Shown: piece after piece, positions 49,101-61,100 of the stretch
Position numbering within the stretch: position 1 is the stretch's first letter
How the letters are laid out: every line of letters begins with the position of its first letter
From: Membranipora membranacea
Taxonomy: Eukaryota > Bryozoa > Gymnolaemata > Cheilostomatida > Membraniporidae
Assembly (NCBI GenBank): GCA_914767715.1
Contig: OU612070.1
Location: forward strand, 21,750,025 to 21,814,024
Direction of reading: 5' to 3'
Length of the DNA stretch: 64,000 bases
Program-made: the position numbers and the translations under genes
Notes under the pieces: model-generated
Seen by the model: only the letters and a program-made list of their open reading frames with translations
Told to the model about the DNA's origin: nothing
Databases searched by the model: none

Positions 49101-52100
49101 GCTTGCCGTCTCTCTCCCCCCCCCCCCTCCTCAGCCAACAAATCTTGTCAGCAAGGTGAACAGCTGAATATTACTAAGTCTGAGCATAACGGATGACAAC
49201 AGAAGTAATCACAAGGAGTTTTCTCAGCATTTCACAACTAGATCTAAAATATTTTTATGGATTTCAAACGGGAAACCACCACAAAATCGAACTGTTCAAA
49301 GGATGACTACATTTATACTTTACCACTCTTATTTCACAGGCATCATGCTTCTAAAACATGTATACACTTATACGTATATCACTCGACAGGGTCTATTGTA
49401 TATGCACTAACATTCATTGAACTCATTTGGCGGGTGCTTGGCAGTGTTATACTGAGAGTCGTTTCATCTGCTATCGTTGTCCCACAGCATATAAGTTGAT
49501 ATTATTATAAGCACTACTCACCTCACACTTGTTGGTGAGTTTAGCATTCTGTATATCCAGTTTGTTGAGCTGATCTCGACAGTCGGCCATGTCACCTTTC
49601 AGCTCGGTATGTTTGAGCTTCAGCTGATTATACTCAGTTTTCACATTCTTATACTCAGATAATAAATCTCTGTATTCACCTCTCATCTGAAGTAATCATC
49701 AAAATAATCATGCATGTGAAGATGATAGACTTGATATGAACCTGATATAAACTTGATATGGACTTCTAAGGACTTGATATATACATGACATGACTTGGCA
49801 AGGACTTGGTAAGGACTAGATATATATTTGATCCAGAATATTATGTCCATGTATGCTATTTCATATGATCTGGCTGTGTCACTTTATTTTTAGGAATAAT
49901 TCTGACCGGCAATATATCAAGTCAATCTTACTGCTCCAAAAAAAATGCATGGTTAGCTGCTTGGGACCTGTTCATGGTCAGCTCAGTAATACAATCACGT
50001 CCCCGCAGTGGCAGCGAGGTTAGATAGATGTTTTGCAAACCTTGTCAGCTTGTTGTTGAACAATCTGTTTCTCTTCGTTCATGCGTTTGATATCCTGATT
50101 AAAGCTGAAGTTATCATCTAGCTGTATACTGAGCCTCTCCTTGTGTATACTCTGTCTCATTTCTTCTATGGCTGCCTTCTCACGAGCCAAGTTCTCCTTA
50201 CGCCTCGTCACCTCATGCATCTCCTCTTTGAGCTGCTTATGCTGTGACTTAAGCATACCGTGTTCAGATATTAGTGCCTCATACTCTGTGCTTAGCTGAA
50301 GAGAACAGATACACACACAATCAACTCACTCAGCAAGCACTCTACAGCAGCCGGCTGTCACCTGGGTGGTCAGTGACTGTCACTAACATATGACAGCCAC
50401 TTGCTATGCAGTGCCCAGTGACTGTCACTAAATATGACAGGCACTTGCTATGCGGTGCCAAGTGGCAGTCACATAACCACATGGTGATTTGTGAATGGAG
50501 TGGATGGTAAACAATTAGGATTACATCAATGAAAGCATTATGTAGGCGACTATATGTTTGGGGATTCTACAAGCATTTTTACAATGAGCAGATGTTATAA
50601 GAGGCCAATAACGCATGAGCTAAACGTTGAAACTCAAAAGCGAATGGCAAAATGATTAGAAGCTCAGTAAGTTTTCCCATTTCAAACAAGGCAATGAAAA
50701 AAATCGGATGGCATTTCAATGTCACAAGTCCTCAATTATACAGGCACACTTCCCTTTTGTCATCATTATATCATCAGGGATAACCATAGACCCAATAATA
50801 AACCTCACTTTAGCTGTATATAGTGTACTGTGGATGTTTATTATTAAGTCTATTGGGATAACTGTTCGATTATTAGACAATCTCTATCACTATGATTGCC
50901 AAGTGTCCTACCTGATCGTTGAGCTGCTGCAGCTGCTCGTGATCAGCGACGAGGCACTCGTATGTCTCGTTAAGCTCCTGATGAGAGATGGCCGTCTCCT
51001 CAAAGTCTGACTGTAACTTAGCCATCTGTTTCTGTAGTTGACTATTCTGTTTGAGTAGAGTATTACTTTGTGACTGCAGAGTTGTGTTCTCTACTTGGAG
51101 TTGTGCGTTCTGTGTCTGTAAGGAATTCTTCTCTCCCTTCACAGCCGCAAACTAAGGGAAAACAGAAAAAAAATTATTCTGAGGTTAAGGTGACAATCAG
51201 CTTTCAAGGTATATATGTAAAATGTTTTGTCTTCAGGTTGCAGAAAAAAGATTCGCACTTAATTTTATAAATAAACTCTTAGGATCGAAAATGGTTATGA
51301 AATTTTGCATATAATAGAATCGTTTTTTCAAATAGGATGAACATGTGACAACAATCGGTCTCCTACCTGGCCTTCTATTTTTTTGGCACGTTCTTCAGAG
51401 TAAGTAGAATGGCTCTTGAGTCCAGCGTTCTCAGACCTCAGAGTGGCTAACTGTTTCTGAGCTTTGATAAGCTCATGCTGGACAGCGAGGTAATGTCCGC
51501 TCTCTATCTGCTGTACAGGGGCGTTCTGCTGGGGGGTTTTCTTGATGACCAGCTGACTGATACTAGAAGAGGGTTTACCCGGACTCGGAGTTACGTTAAT
51601 AGTTGTTGTATTACTGACTGGTTCATTCTGTCGCCTGTAAGTAATAAGAACAAATATGGATAAAGCTATGCAAGCAGTGAGGAAGATTCAAATATATCTA
51701 TTCATCGTATGGTCAAATTAAATGCCTTGGAACTTTTCCCATAGTGTATGCAGAAACCAACTTTCCTTCACCACCTTTCAGGAATAGAGGAAAGCAGATA
51801 CAGTCTTGTGAAATTTCATTCCACTTCAGGATGTCATGCAGTTTTGTGTTTTGAGCTGCCTTCCTATTGTTTCTCGAACTTCGATATCAAGATATGACTG
51901 ATACTCAGAACTTACTTATCGAGATATGATTCTTATTCTAACATTAAAATTCTACGTGTCATATCGAAGTATTACTGATACTCAGAACTTAATCATCCAA
52001 ATAGAACTGATATTTAGTGCTTACTTATCGAGATAGGACTGATATTCTTTCTGCATAGTGTCTAATTGTCGGTGTAGTGTGGCGTTGAGATTCTCTTTTT

Positions 52101-55100
52101 CATCTAGGTGTAACTGCAGCGTTCTGATTTTATCATCCTTGATAGATAGACTGTCTGTGTGTGCCTGCTCCATCATACTTTGTAATACTTGTAGACGACT
52201 GTGAATAGAATATGGGTTAAAATCATAGATGGAGCATATGATTGTAAGTTCACTCACAAAGCATATGTGGAGGTCTTGTTGTTCAGTGTGTACAGCTTAA
52301 GACATCTAACACAAGGAACTTCAACCATGAGCTGAGATGAAGCTGTGCAAGGTATACACATTACACATATTATAACCAAGATAAGTAGTTACTCCAGATA
52401 CAGGCGACATACATCTGATCATACATCTACACTTAGTTATACAGATACGAGTGATCCACATTGGGAGTTGCATTGATTGTAAGACTACTCACAAAGCAAA
52501 ACAATAATATAAAGAGGGTGCAATATATGTACACAGCATGTACAGCATAAAATCGGAGACAATAGATAATATCCATATAGTCTCTGATGAAAAATCAAAT
52601 GAGAGAATGCCGGTCTACTGAGATCGAGCTCTGTTGATCGAATTCTGCCTTTAAGTAGGTTTTACAGTCACAAGTAACTCACAAGTCGGAGTTGCATTAT
52701 GGGATACTTACTGCTCATCAGCTGCCGTAGCGTCAGACTCTAATTTCTCTTTATCCAGTCCCATCTTATGTAGCTCAGATTTGAGCTGATCGAGCTCGTT
52801 AGTGATCTGCTGAGATTTAATCTTCTCTTGTACCAGCTCCTCTCTCAGGGTGGTGATGGTCTTCTTATTTACTTGTCCCTTCTGGTGTAAGTCTGACGCC
52901 TCCTTCTCGTGTTCTCTCACTCGGATAGAAGCCTGTCTCCACTTCTCACCTGACCGACGGAGGGACTTATGGTCTCTCTCCATAGTACCAATCTTCTCGC
53001 TGATAAAAGAAACACGGAAAATTAACAGAACTTCAACCATATGCTATGATGACAGGACAAGCCGACATCTTTTAGAAATCTACGATCTTTAACCATACAG
53101 GGTGATGTGCATTGTATTCCTTCCATTGATTGAGTTACCAGCCAAGTGAAGGCAACTTGTTTGAAGGTTTGTCATTATTAACACGATAAGCTAGCCTGTC
53201 TTGTCAAAAGTTTTTGGTGGCTTGTCAAGAGAGGCTACCAATAAGAATGAATTTTATTCTCTGCAGGATAAAAGTGATACGGTCACACAGTGTTGCACAA
53301 TATCAGGTGTCAAAGTTCCTGTTGTTGACATGCAGCTAAGGGGCTATAATATTCGAGGGCTGTATAAAATAAAACTCTATCTTGTGTGGTGATTTACCTT
53401 TGAGAGCTCCTCATATACATATGTTGTCTGAAGTAAGAGGCAATCAATTGTATGAACGATAAATAAGGGGTATAAGTAGGGCTGTAATCTCAAAGGCTTC
53501 TTTTTTCTTTTATTTTCCCCCAAAAGCAAAACAAAATAGAGCCTTGGGGATTAGCGGTTTTAACAAACATTTTCTTAACCAGAGTCACCACACACATACC
53601 TGTATATCTATATATAATTATTATTATTATTATTAATTTTATTATCATTGTTTTATTATCATTGTTAAATTATTATTGCTTTATTATAATTGTTACCTGT
53701 ACTCATCGATAGTTGACTCCTTGAGCTCAAGCGTCTGTTTGAGCTTCTTGATCTCCTTATCCTTATTATCCTTCTCCTGATTGAGGAGATTATTAGACTC
53801 CTCTAGAGTCTTATTATCTTCAGCTAACCTCTCTAACTCTCTTATTTTGAGCCTCAGAGATTGTATTGTGGCCTCCAACTCTTTATTCTCTGCTTGTAAC
53901 TCATCATACTCAGCGTGCTTCGCCTCCAACTGTCACAAAGTATAGTTATGTGATGAAAGTATGTATGTAATGTATGTATTCATGTAATTTAAGTGATGAA
54001 ATGAGATGATCATCAACACATACACACAGATGGGTTCATGCCAATGGGCGGTTGTTCTATCGAAGTCTCAAAACAGCGCTAGGCTCTTGTTTTCTAGCTG
54101 AGGACCTATGTGTTGTGCAGTGGTATGCACACTACTGTATGTTGTATCTCAAGCAATTTCGGTTTCGAAGAGCAAAAAATTTGAAAAATCTTATTTTCAG
54201 TTTGTTTCTTTAATGATCACTACATGAATCGGTTGCTAAATGACAATGTTTTGGCCTGCAATTGATTTTTATCCTAATGAGCAAAATATTGCGCTTAGAA
54301 TTACCTTCTTATTATAAAGCTCGATGCTTTTGTTGAGTTTGTGAATTTCACTCTCAGCAGTGTATAGTTTAACTTCTAGCTCCTGTAGCTTGGCTCTGTC
54401 TCCATCAAACTGCTGCATACCATGCTTCATATGACCCAACTCCTTCTCCTGATGTCAGAATTAACAAAACAGCAATGGTCAGACAACTTCAAATAATTAT
54501 CTTCTGCTTATCACATGGTGATGGTGTGGTATTCACAGCCTATTGGGTCATGACTATACTTACTAAAAGATATGATATAAATGATGGCTGTGCACTCGTT
54601 ATAGAACCAGAATGGCCTCAGCAGATAACAGCTATATATTTTACTTTTTACACACCATAAGCCAGTCAAACTTCTAACCACTCAATCAACTATTAGCTCA
54701 AGTCACATAGTTTTACAAACTACTTCCTTTTTCTTTCTTCTTTTTCTTAAAAATGATGCAAATAAAGGTATTCAAAAAAATGTAGCCCTAGTTCAGAGCC
54801 TTAGTCAGAGTGAGTCCCTAGTTCAGGGTCAGAATCAAGTTCTATAAGTAACCCTAAGTCAGAATGAGTATCATGCTCTATCAGTAACCCAAGTCATAGC
54901 GAGTATTATGCTTTTAAATTAACCCTAAGTCAGAGTGAGTGTCATGCTCTATGCCTATAAGTTACATTAAGTTATAGTGAGTATCATGCTCTAAGTAACC
55001 TAAGTCATAGCGAGTACCATATATATATCATACCTTATCCTCTAGTTCTGACTCGAGTTCAGCGACTCGTGACACGGCTTTCTGACTTGTATTCAGTGCT

Positions 55101-58100
55101 TTACTAAGTCTCTGATTCTCTACAGTTAGAGTTATATTATCCTGATTAGCCTGCTGACTTAACTCAAACTTCTCCTTCAGATTATCCACCTGCTTCTGTA
55201 ACTTCTTATTCTCCACCTGAGGGCAAAAAATGAATAAAATGTGTTAGTTATACTACTGAGATCATAATGCAGAGACTGAGGACTACCCATAGACTTAATA
55301 TTATTAAGTCTATGGGGTTACCTTTCCATATGGAAGGCACTCTTTCCACCATCATTAATATTCATGCCAAGTAGAGCATTGAAATTTTTTACCGTGTAAA
55401 TCTGAGACAACTTTATCATAAGTAACTGCCTGACTATAACATGCTTTGGTCTTTGGATAGTCTTTAACAGTAAATATAATACTTTATTTAGACTACGAAT
55501 TTGGGCATAAATTCATAGGCTTATTTACTCCCAGGGTCATATGCCTCCCTATGAACCACTTTACAGACATTTTGGTACCAGCAAGTTTGGTGATGATGGG
55601 CTAAATACCATCCTCTGCAATGAGATGAAGTATTTAATACAATGTTGATTCTATGTAGTAATAAGAAGTACAGGATTCAAGAAGTCGATATTCAATTTGT
55701 TTAAGTCTGAACAAAATAAAACTTCCTGAAACTTGATTAGAAATGATTGATACAACAAGTCTTGTGAAAGTTATAAACTTTCCTTGTAAAAAAGCTTCTA
55801 AGAATATGAATCAGAAATTCCCTGAAAATATTTTGTTTCCTTATTGGTTGTCAGACTGAATGCAAATAACAGATATAGCGAAAGTGTTAGTCTCAGCCAA
55901 TCATGGGTATCAATTTTAGTAAACATGAATTATATCATCTGATGTGGTGTGTGTTGAGGTCATGGTCAAAGTTGCAGTATAAAATAAGCTCTTCCCTACG
56001 ACAAAATCCATAAGATCACTGACAGAAGAATAACCATGTCATACTTTGCAGCTTTTATCCTTTTTGGGCTGACGTCCTATGCTTCCAGTGAGTTACTCTA
56101 CCAAAAACCAGAGTCAAGTCTCTACCTAATAAGACTAAGAATCGAGCTACTGACAAGAAAACTACACGAGAGATGTCCTGAGCTAGTTGACCATGGTATG
56201 TTCATCGGGAAAAGAGAAATCACAGACCTACTGCCACATGAAGACACTATGCAGATAGAAGAAAATATCTACAACCACATTCAGGTGTTACTGAAGATGT
56301 GTTACTCAGCTGCCGGAGTAAGTAGAATAAGGGATGTGACAGAAACTGAACCCACAAGAACAACCACAACAGCACCACCAACAACAACACCAACCACAAC
56401 CACCACCACAACAACAACGACCAGCACACCAACAACAACCACCACAACTCCATCAACTACCACCACAACTCCAACAACGACTACCACAACACCAACAAAA
56501 ACCACCACTACACCAACAACCACCACCACAACAACAACTACTACCACCACAACACCAACTACAACTACAATGGCCCCCCTTTCTTCTCAGTGTACTTCTT
56601 CATCAACCAGAACTTTTACAGAAAGCTGGAGGAACAATTCACCTCAAGTTTCACAGCTTAACAAAGATCTTGGCATTGTAGATGAAGGGAGATTCTGGTT
56701 CCGCTTTCAAGGGGCTGCTGGTCAACTGATGAAGAACACATGCCCTGAACAGTTCAGCTGTGGATCATCAGGGGCTTTTTGGAGTGACAGTCCTTTGCCA
56801 ACAAGAATAGGCGATACAGTTGATATTACAATCTACGAAAGCGTCTCACGTGATAACCTGAGTCAATGTAAAGTGAGCAGCTCCAGAGGTAGGGCTACCA
56901 GATGCTCAGCTGATAGAGGAGGAATTGTCTACATCATGGATGACGCCATGACTGGAGGTTTTGATACTCTTTGCGGTATGGACTGAAGATATAAAACCTA
57001 ACCCTTATTTGTTTAAATGTAGATTTTCCGTTCCTCATGAAGAGACCAACCTGACATAACCAGTGAGGGAAATGCATATATTGACGTTCAGTTTGTTCCA
57101 ATTTTAATAATTTCTCTGTGTATAAAGTGTTAGTCTTGTTTTTGTGATTAAAAATATGACTTCAACTATTGTAATGAAATTTTTTTAATAATAAGTTAAT
57201 AATAAACTGTAATTTCAATGCAAAAGAAATCAATTCGTAAAAACCCTCATATACAGCAGCACAACAAACTGTTATTCTAAGTGCATCGCCTTGGTTATAA
57301 ATATAATGCCTAGATTATAGTGTAGACTAAGCGAAAACAACTAAAAAAACCTCAGCATAAGATGGTCTTGGGCTGCAGCCGTGACGGTAATCGCCTAAAG
57401 ATGATTTGGTGTTGCGGCAAAAGGTGAACAGGAGACATCTGGTTCAGGAATGACTCCATTTTACAAGCCTCCAGTTCACACCTATAAAACTCTACCTATG
57501 GCAAAGAATATCACATAATTTTCTTACCTCCTTATCAGAGAGTTCTTGTTCGACCTCCTCATACTTTTCTACAGTAAGCTGAAGAGTAGCTACTTGTTTT
57601 GATAATTCTGAGTTATCTCTATCCAACTTCTCATTCAGTTCCTCAGCCTAAATATGAATCATACCAGAGTTACCATATGTAGCAGGCAATAACAGTCCCC
57701 TATGACAAGACCAAGTTTGGCCCATTTGCCTGCCTTCAGAGTTGCTCCCTCTGGTCACGCCACAGTGAAAGGGGAGCGATTGGAATGCAGGCAAATTAGA
57801 TCAAACTTGTTCTACCCTATGACATACATGATGCCGTATTACCTGAGCAGTAATACCCGAGCAGTATTACCTGAGATTTGGCGGTCTCATAACGGGTGTT
57901 AAGATTATAGAATCCAATCAATCGTAGGGAATATGGATTAAGCGGGCATCGAACATTCAGGTCTATGTTTGTCTTGCCTTGTCTTAATCTCTCAATTTGC
58001 AGACACAAACATAGCTTGCAACCCAATAATACATTGAGAATCACATTTCTAATTTGTCAGTTATTATCATATCAAATCTCACAAAAGCATCTAACTTAAT

Positions 58101-61100
58101 TTAAGTTACGTAGATGTCTGACCTGTTCGACTTTCTCCACTTGTTCCTGTAGACGTGTGTGTTGTTTCTGCAGGTTTCTGTAGTCATAGTCCAGCTTACT
58201 CAGCTGCTGATTCACTTCTTTGACAGTCTCAGACATTCTCTTGTTCTCTCTTTCCACATCCTTAACTCTGAGATCGATATTCTCCTCGTTCCTCTGTCTC
58301 AGAGCCTCGATGGTATCAGCTAGCTGCTCGTTCTCTCTCTCCAACTCTAACACCTACACACACAGATAAGATAATCAGAGTTATATCAACACATAACATC
58401 ATATTTGGGAGCATTGAGATGAGATATGTTTCCCCACATCATCATAATTCAGCAGCTTCACAATCTCCCACCTCCAACAATTATCAATGTTTACATGGGC
58501 AAACATCAGTTGAGCATGTTTAAGTATGGTCATATAGGTGTAACGCACAATCTTGGGCTGGCTACAAAAGTCTGCTAAGAGAGTGTAGATTTTCTGTTAC
58601 AGTGACATAGATTAACCATCACTTGAATTATAGACTCAACATTTTTGCAGATGTTAAGTGGGACGACCCGTAGTTCAATCACCAGTTTTGTGTTTCTTCG
58701 GTGTGGAGTTGAAATCAGCTGCTTGGGGGAAAAGCTACTAACCGAAACCAAGAGCCATTAGACAAATAACTCAACGAAATATAGGCCAACAAGTTGAGAG
58801 CATCTTCATATAACGGTTTGTCTTTAGTGATAATGGACCGATATACATATTATACTTGTCTCTCTGTAACAGACAGACACATCATATTAGACACAGTACC
58901 TGTCTCTCAGAGTTCTCCTTCACAGTGTCTATAGTATTTCTCAGCTCGGTAACTTGCCGGCTGTATTCTGATTTCTCATTCTCAAACTGCATGAAGTCCT
59001 GACTGGACTTAGTTGTGCTCTCCTGCAGCTTTTGAACCTAAAATCGACACAACCAGTACATATATAGTCATTCATTACGATGTGGATTAAGATAATATAT
59101 CTGAGATAGGCATTAACATACAAATTCTATATACTAGTATTTGCATGTTTATGGTGCCAGGGCGACAATGATAGTTCAGAAATATCATAACATAAACACA
59201 TATTTATATCTACACCTATATATATTTTTTTTATATAATATATATATATAATAAACAATCTATATTCAGTATTTATATATTATGGGAAATTCAGTTAATG
59301 ATCTTTATTGGGCAACAATTACAAAGAGATGGTAGCGTGAGAAAGGAAGAGAAGCTAGTCAGGTAGGCCTACCTTGGAAGCGAGTCGTTTATTCTCTTTC
59401 TCTAATTCTAGTATATGTGCACTGTTCTCTACTATAGCCTGTTCTCTCTGCTCAGCTAGAAGCTTCTGTAGCCTCTGATTCTCCAACTCTAGTCTGAGAA
59501 CCTCTGTGTTTGTTGTGTCGCTCAACTGGTCCCTCAACGACTGAGATAAGTCTGACATAGTCAATCCCTATACGAGAAAAAAAAAGACTTATATAACATC
59601 ATATCAAATTTCACCGAAAGTTTTTGAAGAGCTAAAGCTGAGCTATTTCATAAACTGTAGTTGAGCTGATGAAGCTAAGAATAATGTGAAGAAAGAGAGA
59701 GTATTATTGTCCTATTCGCATTATACATTTAGTTAGCTAGCGAAATATAGGTTAGGTTATCGTTGAGTTCTCTCAATTCTTAACAGAGCCTACTACCACC
59801 AGCGAAATTCTGATTAAACAATTACTTCCTACGAGATGTTTTAGTTATAGTAAATGCCCATATCCTGCAGCACATTTTGAGCTTCTGCTGAATGATACCA
59901 CATTGAGTTTAAGCCAAGCTCTGAAGCTGATCATTCATTCATTCCGTGTCTCCTTGGCATCCAGAGAGAAAAGCATTAGCTAAGACAAAGCGCAATAATG
60001 GGTTCAAAACATGCAAAATGGCAGCTTCAGCCCCGACAAGTATTCCCTTCAGCTTTGCTCTGTTAGAACCTTTATATTCTTGTGATGTAACTTTTCGAAT
60101 GATAGCGAGGGTAAGATATTCTAACATTGCCCGCTCCCATGAATATTATTATAGAACTGTGCACCATTATTGAAAAATGTTTGAAATGAGATGCTAAACT
60201 AGGGTTGTCCTCTCCTTGAGCTTAGAGTGACAAGAAAGGACAACTCCAATTCAACAATATTTTACAGAAATTGCAGTATAATTCTGTTATGATTGGTTCC
60301 GAGTATTAAACAGGTTGTAGACAGAATGTAGCTTTGTATGGTTAGGTTATAGTTTAGTCCTCATACTTACATGATTGTAGTTTTCTTTTCCACGCTGTTA
60401 CAAAGCATGGAGAGGCAGGTACAATGAGGGCATTGCGGGATAGATTGATTGATTTCAATATCGCATGAGACTTGGGGCTGGTAAGCACAGCTTTGTTTGC
60501 TCACTTTGGGTGCATTGTGGGAGGGATAGATTGATAGATTTCAATATGACATGAGATTGATGGCTGGTAAGCGCGGCTGGCTCATATTTTGAGGAAAGGC
60601 CAAGCCTTGGAGGTTTGGCTGGTATTTGTTTCTGAGGTTCTTAGTGTAGGGAATAGTGAGGGTCCTAGTAGGCCTATAGACCAGAAGGTGAGCAGTGTAT
60701 ATCAAATATATCCACTTCAGACTCAATAGATAATGAGTGATATCAGTGATATTTGTTCAGTTAAGTCAAATACATATTCGGGTACATATATGTTGACTTC
60801 AAGGGCACCTCTTAGCCTGCATACATACCCTGATTTGAGCGAGTTCCTCCTCGAGGTTTGCGCTCTCGTTCAATGTAGAGTTTTTCTCACACTGTAGTTT
60901 AGTGATACATTCCTGCATCTCTTGTATCATATGTAAGTCCTGCTCCCTCTGGGTGTTCCACTCCTCGGCTTCCTTACGCTTGTTCATTAACTCATTCTCT
61001 ACATATACAACAAAATCATGTATGATTTCTCTCTCTGAGAATGAGATTCCAATTGAATCTTTCAAATACGGATTTGACCTAGAATACTAGTTTACGGTAA

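Noticed and set aside
54786-55022. Interstitial telomere repeat (CCCTAA)
   Set aside because: Single CCCTAA words lie inside a longer degenerate unit with AGTCAGAGTGAGT; there are no consecutive telomere units.
56247-56550. Poly-Val and Leu/Trp-rich frames opposite the D8C gene
   Set aside because: Antisense of the Thr-coding repeat.
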